From Galaxea fascicularis (Eukaryota; Cnidaria; Anthozoa; Scleractinia; Euphylliidae): 64,000 bases of DNA. Below, in pieces: positions 22,164-35,500 of the stretch (within the stretch, counting starts at the first letter, position 1; each line of letters starts with the position of its first letter). Both the position numbers and the translations under genes were made by a program. A model generated the notes under the pieces. The model was not told the origin of the DNA. It made no database searches and was given only the letters and a program-made list of their open reading frames with translations. The stretch is taken from NCBI GenBank assembly GCA_948470475.1, contig OX419345.1:21369500-21433499 (forward strand), read 5' to 3'.

Positions 22164-25100
22164 GTTTATAATTAAGGGTGACTATTGAGGACGTTTGAAC
22201 TATTGCAACAGGTCACATGGATATTGCGATAGTGTTGCGATAGTGTAGGTAGTATTGAAATAGTATTGCGATAGTTTTCAGGAATGCCTTACACTTTAAG
22301 AAATATCTAATAAGTAGTAGTCAGTACAGATACTTTGGGAAAACAGTGCAATGGAATTTAATCAGTTTTTTTTTAAACAAATGCAACAAAGTGTTTAACA
22401 AACACAGCTGTTCCTAGAGGATTGTTTTTAGTTTCTTTTTTACCTTTATTGTGGCCTTGGAAATCAAATTTGGGTGAAAACAAGGTGTCTTTATTTTTCA
22501 AAGAAGTTAAAATGTTAGATGTATAGAAACTATGGTTAGTTCGCTAAACTATCGCAAATGTTATCGATGTTTTATTTTTACTATCGATCCATACCGCAGC
22601 ATTAATATCGCGATTCATCGATAGTTCGATGTATTGTTACAGCCTTAGTTTATATGGGAAACCAATGTCAAATAACTTGTTTAAGTCTTAAATGTAGAAA
22701 TATTTATGAATTGGAAACTGAACTTACTAACCAAAGGATTTTAATGTGAAAATCTGAGGTTCCTAACTGCTCTAAAATTCGCCCGGTGGAATTTTTAATT
22801 TCTCATACATTTGTCTGTAATTTTTTCAGTTTGGAGGCCAGATATCGATTTTCCCATGGCATTTCTCGAAACAAATTTGCACCCATTTTTGATTGTGTAA
22901 CCTCGGTAATAAATATCTTAAACAGTAGCTATAGCCGAGCAAAAGCTTTCATGATAATTTACCGCCCATTTAAATTTAGAACATTAATTAAAAATACATT
23001 TTGTATTAATGATCCAAAGGTTCAATTTGCTGCTCAGCTAAGGATACTGAATTTCTCCAATAACTTTTCCGCTCAGTTCCTTAACAAGAAGGCAATATCT
23101 TTTCGCGGCGTGAATAAAAGCCATTTACCATCAGGTTGTTTGTTGTGATTGGTTAAAACAAGTGCGTGCGTGACGCTCACCGCATCCTTTTATACTGAAC
23201 CGACCAATCAATTTCCAGCTTTTGTAAAGCCAGGTCTCATTTCTTCAAAAATAAATGGACTGAGTACATGATATTCGGGTATGATTTGAAGAACATTTGC
23301 ATGAAACTGTTTTGCGATCACTGTGAACTTGCCTTTTGTTAGCAGGCAGCTTTGGTCGTTTCGTTTCATTCAAAGGAAGTGAGTGGTAGTTCTTTTTTGT
23401 TTTATTTTGTTTAAAACGAAAACTGAAAAAGATAGTGCCATCTGCACGCAGTCCGCGGCTTATGTGAAATGCTTTTTCAACCATCCGTCTGTCGCATGAA
23501 GAACGTTTGTGGCTCAGCGAAGCTTTCCATCCACAAACAAACCTTTCGCAGTTGAGATTTTATCGAGCGACAACAACGTACCGCATCAAATCTCTTTGTT
23601 CGAATGAACTAAAGTCGTTAAAACTTTGCGCCTAGATGGAGTACGGTAAAACACAGGCTTGGAAAAGAATTCAACAGGATGATTTTTATCAGCTCAAGAT
23701 TTGTTTTCACCAGGAACCTAACTTCAAATAAGTATATTTGTTTTTTGCATGTGATGTATTAAGTTTAACTCGGAAATGTTGAACATTTTTATGTTTCATT
23801 TTACTGATGTACGGAAGTAAGAATAGTACTCCTAGGAAACGTATCTAATCTAAATTATATAATCTTTTAACACTAAATATTAGGTGATTCTGCTGTAAGA
23901 TGACAGTTGCGTCCCCCAAAAAGCAAACAGATCAGATGAAGTATATTGATAAATACAAGCTGAAAGAACCAATTGTCTTTGAAATACAGCAAACACCTCC
24001 TCATTAAGTTACCAAGTTTGAATTAGGACGCCGGTAAACTAAACAATTAAACTTTACTTTGAATAATTTATTGCAGGTAAAAGAGAATCCATGAAAAATT
24101 CAAGACTATCCGACATTTAATTTTTTACTAAGTTGTTTTATGAATAAACATGAACATTTCTCGTCCTTTGGTATATCTCCCTGGCGACATATTCTCGTTA
24201 TCAATTTTAAAGATTATCTTAGCCTTTTTACTTATATACATTAGGTAAAATTGCTTTGGATTATGTAATTTAACGCACCAGCTTGCCTTTTTGCGGAGAA
24301 GGTTTCACGACACGAATTTGGCGGTACTGGGCAAAACAGAGTTTCAACGCAATCTCCAAAATTACTGGAACCACTTTTCAAAGTGGTTTGCTAAATTAGC
24401 GGATCTGTCTTATTTCCTTTTCGTTGGTGGAAGGTGATGGATGTTAGTTTAAGAAAAATATCAATTCGTGTGCTGTGTATTCCCAAGGAAGTATATGTTA
24501 AAAAAGCTCTAATTTCACTTTATACAATTAACATTCCAAACTAATCAGGACGATTGACATCCTCTGTACTTCGAACAAAGATTGACACATCCCTTACTGT
24601 AGCACAAACCGAATATTTTTTAATATCCCTCTTTGAGTGGCGTTGACTGTGATTGAAACTTGACGTAAACAATGGACAGAATTTGTAAGTTAACAAGTTA
24701 AAATCGAGGAGCGCAAGTTCAGTTCCGTCTGGCTTCCAGAAAAATAGGAAACATTTGTTTCGAAATGTAATTTCAATTCACGTTGAATAACTGAACGCTA
24801 AAAATGGCTTTTGGGTTTTATTTTTTCCTAATGTTTACTGAACTATTGTCAAAGAAAGCAGAGTAGGGTATGGTGTTTTCCATTTTGGTAAAAAACGGAA
24901 AAATAACTGAAAAACCAAACAAACAAACAAAAACAAAAATATGACAATAACCGAAATTTAACAATATTTAATGATCGTCTTTCGAGAAAATTCTCAATTA
25001 TCTTCAGTTTCCACCTCCGTCAAAATTATAACTTTAGAGGATTTCAAATGTGGTCTTAATTTTTTAAAACACTCTAACAACATCTATTTAAATGTCTTTG

Positions 25101-25835
25101 TAATTTTGCAACTTTATATCTATTCTTATATCATAAGCCAGAGATCAGCGAGAAATGAGGTATTAACTCATAGTCACCGAAGTTTATTTTACCTTTTCAT
25201 GCTATCATGTTCTTCTAAAATGTAAATTTGCCGAAACCAAAACAAACGGCCATTTGAATACTGTTTGTTTGCGGTCTTTAATACTCTGTATTGCTAGTCT
25301 GGTTTTTCATACAATGAGACAATGTTTTGTAGCTTTTGTTAAATCTGTTATTATGAGGGAAAAAATAGTGAGTCCACGAGGTCTGTTAGAGTACGGCACA
25401 TGCTAGAAACATTGTTATCAATATAAAGGTGAACTAGGAAATCAGACGTATGTTCCCTTGAAAACTAAAGTGGGTAGAAATCTGTTGTCAAGTAACAATA
25501 ACTCTTTTTAGAGGAATTCAGCACCTCATCTATCAACTAACTGACGGAGTCGAGCTACTCGGCTACAGTATGGCTGTTTGCAAATGGTCGATTTTAGTGA
25601 ATGGTTTTACTGAATGAAGATTTTTGCCTGTGAGAATTAATTAGTTGTGATTTTCCTTTAGAGGAGACAACTTATCAAAAGTAAAAACAATTTTAAATGC
25701 AAATTTCTTTATGTTTGCTGTCAGAATATTAATCTGTAGGTTTGAAGTCTCACTAGTGCTACAAATTGTATAATTCTTTCATTATTTTCTTGAAGGTTGT
25801 CCCCAAACTGCAATGTCAAGGCGAAGTGACAAAAG
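22164..25835. other. Intergenic DNA without a recognisable gene
   Basis: About 3.7 kb separates the duplicated block and the sulfotransferase gene. 22200-22290 has repeated TATTGCGATAGT motifs and 22560-22640 has TATCGATG-rich sequence, as in decayed DNA transposon ends. An open frame at 22786-23148 has no recognisable domain. The stretch just before 25836 will contain the sulfotransferase 5' UTR. I see nothing else. Confidence 0.5.
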
Positions 25836-27110
25836 ATGATTAGAGACGGAAGAATTGAGTCTTTATTTAGCCTGCTCCTAACAGCCGCTCTTCTTTCGGT
25901 TGCTTTGCTTTCATTTAGCTTGGTTGAAAGATCTCCCAGTCCGGAAGCCTTCATCAAAACACAGAACTCATTTCTCACACCGAGGGACATACATTTTACC
26001 GCCTCAGTTACAACTTCAGCGTCCCCAAATGGAGGTAATGAATCCCAAAATCATTTAACAGGGAAAACGCAGAAATCTTCGGGTACCAAGCGACAAGTGT
26101 TGTTAGTAGTAGGTCATGGAAGATCTGGTTCGACTTTTCTCGCGGACATTTTTAATCAACACCCGCGTGTGTTTTACGTGTTTGAGCCTTTGCATGGTTT
26201 AATTGCGAAGCAAAAAGGAGAGAATTATCATGAATATGCATCAAATTTTCTTTCCCGCATCTTCCAGTGTGACTTCAGTAACGGAAATGCAGCACAACTT
26301 ATCGGGCACTTCTTTCGCTTTAAGAGCCGCGCAATGAGCTCACCTCCGTTTTGTCCATACGAGCCGACAGACCCCTTGTGGAGTTCTAAAGATTGTTTGC
26401 CTGTTCAAGAAGGAGACCTGGAAAATTCATGCCGAACACGCCACGATACAATAGTTTACAAGCTGCTTTTCGATAGAATTCCAGGTCATTCGATTGAGCA
26501 CCTGCTTCGAATATGTGAGCGAGCTGTGATAAATTGTAAAGTGATTCATTTAATTCGTGATATAAGACCAGTTGTAATGTCGTCGAGTAAAGTGGCATTT
26601 TTCAAAGAGCTGGATCGGAAAACAAAACCGTCGATGCAACAGTTCGTTTACTCTCACTGCGAAGTTACTGAGAGAAATCTTCAGCTTTTGAAGACGCTTA
26701 ATGCATCTCTTCGCAAGCAGCACGTCGTTGTTCGTTATGAAGACCTGGCTTTGCGTCCTTTGAAGGTTTTAGACGTCTTGTATGACTTCGCTGGACTTCA
26801 AGTTTTAAAAAGTATTAAACAGTGGCTTGTAAATACAACTCAACCGAGTGATGACACACTAAAACAACAAGCACGTAATCCAGTGTCGGTTGTGAGGAAC
26901 TCTCTGGAAATGCTGAACAAATGGCGACTTGTCGCAGATATCTGCGACGTGAACATAATGGAAAGATACTGCAGAGATGTGATGCAGTTCATGGGTTACA
27001 CACAAATCAAAGGATCAAATGTACTTCTGCGAAATCTTACAACTCCACTATTTAGCGAGACCTACCCTGCTCAGGAATGGAATCGTGAAGGATTTAATAA
27101 TCTATCCTAA
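25836..27110 (+). CDS. Golgi carbohydrate 6-O-sulfotransferase family protein (CHST-like)
   Basis: This is a 424-residue, intronless type II membrane protein. The start is supported by an in-frame TGA nine bases upstream. A short cytoplasmic tail precedes a membrane anchor at residues about 10-30 (LFSLLLTAALLSVALLSFSLV), then a stem with candidate N-glycosylation sites (NES near 68). The catalytic domain begins at about residue 86. The 5'-phosphosulfate-binding loop GHGRSGSTFLADIF is at 93-106 and the 3'-phosphate-binding motif VIHLIRDIRPVVMSSSK at about 236-252, both hallmarks of PAPS-dependent Gal/GalNAc/GlcNAc 6-O-sulfotransferases (CHST1-7 type). By family it should transfer sulfate to glycan chains in the Golgi. 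The acceptor sugar cannot be told from sequence, so no symbol is given. Length matches the family. It has no functional link to its neighbours. Confidence 0.85.
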   Translation: MIRDGRIESLFSLLLTAALLSVALLSFSLVERSPSPEAFIKTQNSFLTPRDIHFTASVTTSASPNGGNESQNHLTGKTQKSSGTKRQVLLVVGHGRSGSTFLADIFNQHPRVFYVFEPLHGLIAKQKGENYHEYASNFLSRIFQCDFSNGNAAQLIGHFFRFKSRAMSSPPFCPYEPTDPLWSSKDCLPVQEGDLENSCRTRHDTIVYKLLFDRIPGHSIEHLLRICERAVINCKVIHLIRDIRPVVMSSSKVAFFKELDRKTKPSMQQFVYSHCEVTERNLQLLKTLNASLRKQHVVVRYEDLALRPLKVLDVLYDFAGLQVLKSIKQWLVNTTQPSDDTLKQQARNPVSVVRNSLEMLNKWRLVADICDVNIMERYCRDVMQFMGYTQIKGSNVLLRNLTTPLFSETYPAQEWNREGFNNLS

Positions 27111-30100
27111 AGCTCATTTTCGAGATTCGGTACATAGGGCCTGGCTAAACTAGGAAACCCTGTTGCAGATGCAAATCTTGCTTCACAGACGCCAAAACAA
27201 ATGGTTTTGAATCATTTTTACTTCCCAGACTCAAATTTTGCTTCCGAGACGAATGTTTTTTAGTTTAGCCACCTGAGCAGCAATCCCAAGCAAACAATGT
27301 TTCCACAACAATGTTTTCTCGTTTATCCAGGCCCTTACTCTCCTAAAGACGTGTCAGGGCTCGCGGAGGAGTTTTTAAAGTGCCAGGGCCGCTCCCGCCT
27401 CTCCAAATGAGGGGAGGGGGCTGACTCTAAAATGGTACATACGCATCTCAATTGGATCCGTTATACAATTATAAATTTAGATGTTTTCCTTCCAGGGCGC
27501 CGTTTCTCGAAGCTCCCGGTAATTACCAGGGGCCCGTTTCTGGAAACTCTCGAAAACTTTTCTGACCCGAAAAGCCATTTCTAAGAGTGTGATCCACTTA
27601 TTCTAAAAAGCTGGTCTTTTACTATGATTTGAAGATCGGAAAGGGCAACTTTGTTGCAAAATTTCATGCCTGGAAACGCCTTCGCTTTTCAGATACTTAG
27701 AAAATTGTGGCACCCGAAATTGGCCTGAAAAGTCTCGGGTGTTTCGAGAAACGCACGCCAAGTCCGTTAAGCAGTTTTGTTTTCCATTCCAGATGGGAGT
27801 TTCAAAAGTTTTGAAAATTAGGTTAAGTTATCAGCTAAAGAAACAAAATGGACTTCATTGGAGGTCAGAACACATCCTACTTTTATTGAGAATTTGAGTT
27901 CAAAATATGGTTTGTGCGACAGTTAAGTTACGGGGACTTTCGAGAAACAGGCTCCAGGTTAAAACTACTTTTGACCCCATTAAACTACTTTTTTGGAATT
28001 GTCTTTTACTCTATTTATTATTTTTGCCACAAAGAGTGGGGAGGGGGAGCCTTGATCTCCCGGCCCCTCCCCCTGCGCGGTCCTTGAGTGTTAATCACTG
28101 AATTGTATTGCTTTCTTATGAACATATATATTTTCTTTTATTTTGAAGCTTGTTTGTACTCGTCATGATAATCCTAGCCGTGCATGGTCTTTGCAGCAAT
28201 TGCAAGCAAACGGTTCTTTCAAACGCAACCATTAAGTTAAGGTAGCGAAAGACCAGGTCAGAGTACACATTCGTTATTTCCGACTTCCGACAAAGAAGTG
28301 CAATGGCTACCACAATTTCTTGACCACAGGTCCCAGTCAATTTCGTAGAACAGAATATATCTGATTTGAATCAATGAGTCAACCGAGCTGAATAAGACCT
28401 CCTCTTACCCTACTACTGCCATCAAGCTTTGTTTGAAACTAGCCATAAAATGCACCGAAAGCCGCCAACTTGAGTTTCAATATAGGCTAAGTGTCGGGTG
28501 TGATCTAACAAAATATGTTAAGAAACTGATTCTTTACAGACTGAAAAAATGTACTTCTCTTTTTCTCCGTGTTAAAACTTTTGGAGGGCAATAGCGAAAC
28601 GCTTTTTACATGGTTTATTTGCATAGCGGCGTTTTGGTGTATGCATAGTTCGATTCCTATTCAGGTTACTCTTGTCCCTGACACGGTAGCCAGACCTGGG
28701 GATTTGCAAAAAAATGAGTTGCGTCTTGGACACAACTACTGTGGGCGCGTTCATTTTGTGAACCGGGAATTCCAAATACTTAAATTAATGGTCGCACACT
28801 ACTCGGCTGTAAAAGCCCCAAAAGATTGTATTAGCTATTATGAACCAAAACACTCATGTCTAAGGCAAAACATAAAACTTTGCTGGTACCAGAAACATAT
28901 GACAACTCGACCCAGTGTACACTGAAAACGCCATACATTATTGAACATTTGCAGCCCATAGTTACAAATCCGAGATTTCGATTGGCAAAATACTGCTACA
29001 GAATTAACTGACATACAACTTAACAAATGGAAGCATGGCACATCTGGATCAGAAGACGTATTGTTTGGTGGGAAGCCATCTTGACAACCTCATTATTTTT
29101 AAGTATCGCGTCACACAAACTCTTTCACCAACTTCATAAGAATGGTCTTTCATCCAAGAGCTACACTACTTGAAGCGCAACGTATAAAGACCGCATTAAT
29201 TGTCTTTATATACACGGAAACTAACGAGTCAATAGTTTTGCGGAGAAGTGTTCACACGAATTGTACAATCGTTATTGACAGTTGTTCTGGAGTTCATTAC
29301 TTCAGGTCCATTCGCTGTGCACGATGAATGCGGTGTTATTCCAGCTTATCGAACCGAATAAGATACCATGGAACGCCACAAGAGGATTAAGAAGTAAGAC
29401 GCCAATGGAAAAAGAAATAACTGCGGATGCAGGTATACTGAATTTGTTTGATAATGAACAAGAGTTCATTTTGCATTCCCTGCACTACCCCTGAGTAGTG
29501 CGCGTCAACATTTCGTCTCCGTCAGGGGTAGAGAGGGTAACGAATAAGATCTACATTTGAGTCCCGATATCTGCAGTGTCCCACACTGAGTAGTGTTCTT
29601 CCAGTGCTATGCAGTACGCATTTGAACAGAATTCTCTTATATGCTACTTTGTTTTGTCAGCAAACTCTTTACTCTTTCTTGGTACTAAACCGGAATTAAC
29701 ACATTGTTTGAATCAGTAGCAACCACTGAAATACATGTAAACGAAGCTGGCATTACATGATCTCCGCCGATATTTGTTCCCATCTCTCGATAACTTGAAT
29801 CGAACTCCCGCTAACTCGAACCTTTTCTGGTTTAGTTATCGGGAGTCAACTGTATATGGCTTCTAGCAGACTCAACACAAACTGACTTATTGCAGCGTTT
29901 TTTATGTCTTGAAAATTGTTCCAGATTGTGTTGTTACACGCCAGGGTTGGACTGTTCAGTAGCAGGTTCCATTTTGTGGATTTTTGCGCAGCAGACAAGC
30001 GGGATAAAAATTGTAATCTGGGCAAAGTAAGGGCCCCCCTCCTAATCCTGGCTCGGCTGGGCTTCACTAGAGCGAGAGTCACTAAAGACAACGGCTTCAC

Positions 30101-32538
30101 CCTGACCACTTAAGATCAGTTCCTCATTGGCCCTAAACACTGTTTTTTGCTTTGCGGACTTGGCTGCGTTTTCCTGCTCTATGCCTATGAAGTAGGGTTC
30201 TGCTGTCATAGAACGACAAGGCATCACTTTATTATGTACAGCGCAGAAGGAGTCCGGCTTAGCTTCCTTTTGAATTCCGAGCCGTGGAGTCCCGGCACAC
30301 ATGCTGCACGATTTGGTCTCAACGTATGTGCAAGAAAGAACGCGAATTCGGCCCAAAAAATGAAGAGAGACTTCAGAATGCCGTCGTATCGCCGTAAATT
30401 TATTATTACACTCGCAAAGATCACAGAGAGTGGGAGCATGAGAGTATCTTCTGGGCTGGATTATATATTTTTAGACGCATCTGTCCTCTCTGCGGCCAGG
30501 GGCCCATCACTATAAATGATGATGACTAGTGATGGACTCCTGTTGCGGTCTACTACTCCGCCCACGTGTTAGCCACACCTACTTGATCAAGTTTCAGCCG
30601 TTTTCAAAAATCGTGTACGCTTATCAGCCCTAGACACACACTGACTAAGATACACGAGACAACACGTCATGGTTTGATACAATTTTGACTCGTCTTTTTC
30701 TAGATTTTCAAAACTATTTATTCATTTAAATTATTCCTTTGACCTTGGTAACTTCTGCTTCGTTGGTGCCTGCGGCAAACGTCATCAGTACAAGCTGATT
30801 TTTTTTTAATGTATTTTATTCAGTACGCGCTGATGCGCTCTCGATGAGCTCAGTATTTTTTGCGCTGTCACTATGAAAGATGGTTTGCTGTTATCGACAA
30901 ACGATAACACACAGGCAATGTAACAGTGACGTTTGATGGCACGCAAGTTCGGTGTCTTGTTAGTAACGGCCTCCCGAACACAGCGTACGTGCTTTAAATA
31001 TTGAAAGGCCACTCAAGCTATCATAACAGTTCACGAGCGAATGCCTGGTTTTATATTGTAACGTATCTCAACCATTAAAAACCCTCCACTTGAGATTTAG
31101 AATACTTTAATATGCGTTCATATTGGCCCGCCCATCAGTGTCATTTTTAAGATTTGAGAGTTTTGCAAATTGAGAAAAACACATAGGATCTTAAATTCAT
31201 GCAATGAATTACATCATCGCTTGAATATTTGATATTGTTTTGGTTAAATGCAGAATCAGCAAACGTTATGATCAAGGAAGTGAACAACATTTAATCTGTC
31301 GTGATTTATTCCACGCTCTATTTTTCATGCAAAACCTTGCAGCAGCTGACTGCTGGATCCCACTGCTGTCAAATTGGCTATTTCAAAAACTGCTGTGGCG
31401 CCCGGCTAAAGGAGTTATAATTAATGTATTGATTTAATGTCTTACACTATAGGAAAAAATGCTATGAACTTGAATTGAGAACTGGAGACTGAATATACCA
31501 GTATGGCAAAGACTTGGTATGTTCATCGTTATGTTCAAGATACTGCCGTTTAAAACAATACAGTCTGAAGCGGTCAATTAGCTGAGCAGTCACTTAAAAT
31601 TGCTTTATCACCGGCGACTCGCAATTAAAGGAACCGAACTAGCGCTCAACTCAGCTAATACAATGTGAACTTTTTTTCTGCTATACTTCTGTCATTTGAA
31701 TTTTCAAATTAGAAGATTACCATTTTGATTTAAACAACACACTATTTTGGCTCTTGTTTTAAGAGTAAGTTACGATGTTATAAGTCAGTGAAGCGAAAAG
31801 CTACATCAAACAGAATTGAAATTAAAATCATTGTCGCCAACAAAAGAAATATTTTGTTCGGCGGTCGATGACTCTGCGATTAAACATGTTAATTATGTCG
31901 TTGGAGTCAATAACTAGATAAATCATTCCCTTTCGTTTACTCACTTACGATAATATTTGCAGTTTTTCGAAGAAGGTTTAATCTCGCCTTGAATCTACAC
32001 GAAGGAACAAGTTTCTTTGCCGTGAAACTGTATGGCTAAAACATCAAACACAGACCCGTCTAGCGTCTGGTGGTCCGCCATCAGTGCAGAGGTTATATGT
32101 TGGTTTCTGTGCCGAAATTGACATAGTAATTTGTCGTGTGCAGTACGGTTTAATTAAAAAAAGAAGCAATCTTACGTGGTTTTTACCAAATAATTCCTTT
32201 TTGAAATTTCTGATCTCGAAAGGGTTATTTTTTACAGTAAATTTCATTTTGTTCTTGTAGAATGCGTAACTTATTGTGATCGGTGGTCGGTGTCAGATCC
32301 TGACAGATGTTCACGGAGAAAAGTGTTCGCGCAAGAAAAACAAACACACAAAAACCAAATAAATGTAATGCGAATTCGAATGAACATTAGTCGCTTTTTG
32401 CACCAATAGAAATTTTGCAAAAAATCAAAGAATTACGACCGAGCTGTAATCGTAATGATATTCAGCCGGTCTCAAACGCTGATTGGTTGAAGTTGATTGA
32501 ATATTCATGTTTGACTGAGCTTGTCCGGAAGACCAAAG
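27111..32538. other. Intergenic DNA between the sulfotransferase and SGSM genes
   Basis: The first few hundred bases should include the sulfotransferase 3' UTR. One TIR element (27494-27957) is listed separately. 29846-30515 has overlapping open frames on both strands with no recognisable domain. Purine- or pyrimidine-biased stretches (27400-27425, 28030-28080) are low complexity. I see no gene, tRNA or rRNA here. The SGSM promoter and 5' UTR must lie just before 32539. Confidence 0.5.
27494..27957. mobile_element. MITE with GGGCCCGTTTCTCGAAA-type inverted ends
   Basis: The left end carries two successive versions of the motif (GGGCGCCGTTTCTCGAAGCT at 27494, GGGGCCCGTTTCTGGAAACT at 27529). 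The right end, read in reverse complement, is GGAGCCTGTTTCTCGAAAGT. An internal TTTCGAGAAACGCACG copy lies near 27742. The doubled left end suggests nested or tandem insertion. It is non-coding. Confidence 0.6.
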
Positions 32539-35500
32539 ATGGCTCCCTCGAAAGGTAAAAATGCGCGAACAAGTGAAGGTTTTCTGCAGGTTGTTCGATA
32601 TGTATGTGATAAAGGATGGATGCTAACTTCAGCGCCACTTTTCTTCGTTTACAGATGAGGATGTGCGAAAGAAACTGCTGGAGAATCTCAAGAAAGAGGT
32701 GAATGAAAGATTTCCCTTCGCTTCGCGGGTTGACGCTGATCAAGAGTTGATCAAAAGTTGATGTTTTCTTTTGGTTTCTTGCGGCTTTGCTTGTGGATAT
32801 TTAGTCTCTTATTTTTGTTTGTTCGCCAAGCTGCTCGAAAAGTAATGCGGTTTTGTTTCCCAGACGATCATAATTTGAATTTCAGCGAGCTGAGTGCAGT
32901 GCCTTTTAATGCTCGTCATTTGTCGTTCGGTATCCAGGTCAAGCAGCTCATGGAAGAAGCTGTCACGAAGAAGTTTATCCATGCAGACAGCTCAAGTATT
33001 ACCTCTCTTTGCGGTAAGAATTATTTTACTTATATCTAAGATAATTTCTTGTTTAGCTCGTGATTTTTCGAGAACAAATTTGGCGATGTTGGAAGATTTT
33101 GGTGATTGTAATTTTGATTGCTTATTTATCAAACATTTGCATCGGGGTCGAGCGAAACATTCGATCGTGAAAAAACAAGGTGAAGCGGAAACGAATTTTG
33201 CTTCCTTTAGAGCTGTCATCCTCTACTCGGAGGCTGTTTTGTCAGGTGAAAAGAATTTTTATCGTGGTATTCATTCAGGTTCTTCTTCGTAATTACAGTA
33301 ATTGTAGAAGCGTCGCGAGGCAAGGAAGTGGGAATTACTCCCATTATTTGTGATCCCAGCGACCTCTGAGCTCTTTTTACAGCAAGTATTGTGTGCACGG
33401 TGCTTTGAAAACAAATAAACTAGCCTGGTGTTTTGATCAGGTTTTCCTGAAGGCTATCTTTTATATTTAAATTGAAATAATTTTACCGTCACAAATGACA
33501 AAAAGATTGGAATCCAGACACTGGCCTCATGTAATACATTATAACACATTACCCTTTAAATTTTTTTAGCGATTCAATATTTTTATAAATCCGTTGTTTA
33601 ATATCTATGGAGTAGTCTTTCGTCAAACTAGTTTCTAAAATTGTGCTATTTTTTGGCAAGAATTTGTCGCGCAATTCTTTCTTGCCAGGTGAACTGCTCT
33701 TTCCTGATGGAATTATTTCCATCGTGCGATCAAGCATGCAATTTTTTGATGCCTAATTTCATGCAAGTCTGGCTTCTGAGACAATCTTGCACTTTCCGTG
33801 AGAATTTTGTAGTTTATGATAGCTTGGATAAAGTTACTGTGTTTGATGTGAAAATAACTACTATTAATGCTGTGCTTGTAAAAAAGTCATTTCTTGTGAC
33901 ATGATGATGTGTTTACACAAGCGATATCTTGTGCAAGGGTTTGTGCACGGAAGTTTTGGCCGATATTGCTGTGCTGTCACTGTTAGGAGTAGCTAGAATT
34001 ATCAGGTATGAAGTATGTTTTCCAGCGTCTTAGATAGCTTTCAATAGCTCTATTGTCTGAACTAGTGGGTTGTTATAAATGTCAGTGCAGAATGGCTGGA
34101 ACATGTAGGCAATTATACAGTAGCTGTTGGAGGCTATTAAAAGCAGTATTTTTTACCTGATTGTAATTTAAATAGCTCTAGCATACAACATTTTTGAGTC
34201 ACGTTTTGTAGCTAAGTTTACCATTCTTGCATCAAATTGCTGGGGAATATGACATTCTACTACACACCTTGATTGCAAAGGCAATAAGAAGTTATTTTAG
34301 GGGGATATATGTTTCTTTTTTCTGTACTATATTCATTTTACCACTTGAAAGAAATGCAATTCATATGGTTTGATCAGTGTGAGACAAACACAACTCTTGA
34401 GGTGCTTTATATTCTTCGAAAGTTCCTGGGAAATTAAGGATGTGGGATCAAAATATAGAAATATAGAAATACCTGGAAGTTTTTGTAGAAAGTTAGGTAT
34501 GCCTTTCAAGGTTGCATTACATTAGTGTACAGAAAAATTGGAACAGCTTGACAGTGCTGTTCCTTTCATTTCTTCTTGTTTTGGCCCTGTTTCTCTTTCA
34601 TATATGTTGACAGTGTTATGCCAGTGTGGGTGGCAAACTCTTTAGTGGAAGAGGTTTGTTCTTGTTTCAATACTGGAAAATGCTATTCCATTCAACATCT
34701 GTTTTTTGAACTGCAAACTGAAAAAAAAAAATGCATCCTTTGTCAAAATAAATTGTCATATGACTGCTTTGTGGTTCACTTGATGCATCATGTCACATAA
34801 AACTTCCATATCAAGAGTTCACAGCCATGATTGATTCTTAGAACTATGGCTAAAAATGAAGTATAAAAATGTATAATAGTAACTGACCAGATTGGTTGGC
34901 ATATCCTTAAATGTGGGTTGATTTTCCAAGATAAGTCAAAGAACATCCCTGCTGTGCAGATAGTATATTATAAGAAACAGGTGAACTGATGTGAGTACCT
35001 GCAGCAGGGGTTTCAATAAGGTTTTAAGCAGAAAGGCAGTTACTTTTCACAGGCAGGCAAATATGTTTGGATTTTTATAACTTGTTTATCACAAAAAATT
35101 ACCTTGATGTGCTCATGGCAGGCAGGCAAAGCTACATTTACAGCCAGCCAATTCTTGAATTTTTGAAAAATGTTGTTTGCGAAAATGCAGTTTTTCCTGG
35201 TGGTGGAACTTTTGATAAGCAACAAACAAAACAAATGTTTTGTTTGAAAGCAGCAAACCAGGGAATTTTTCGTTTCAATACAGCAATTTGCTAATTAGAT
35301 CATAGCTTTTGCATTAGAGTAACCTGGTGCCTGTCCAAAACATCCCACCGCTGTATTGAATCTGTTCTAATGACAATATACAAAGATAGCCAGCAGTGTT
35401 TACATTCGATAATTGCTTTTTGACTTAAAAGTGCAAAATACTTATGCCATGTATCGGTATTGTATCTGTGGGGGTTGGATATCTCCAAATTTCGTGTTAT

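Noticed and set aside
22786..23148. 120-codon plus-strand frame
   Set aside because: It has no recognisable domain, biased AT-rich composition and no splice context. It is likely chance.
28569..28925. 118-codon plus-strand frame with an opposing 67-codon frame
   Set aside because: There is no family resemblance or flanking exon. I could not support it as a gene.
29846..30515. Cluster of frames on both strands, 65-122 codons
   Set aside because: Both strands are equally open and neither shows a domain. It may be an unrecognised repeat, but there is no inverted or tandem structure to prove it.
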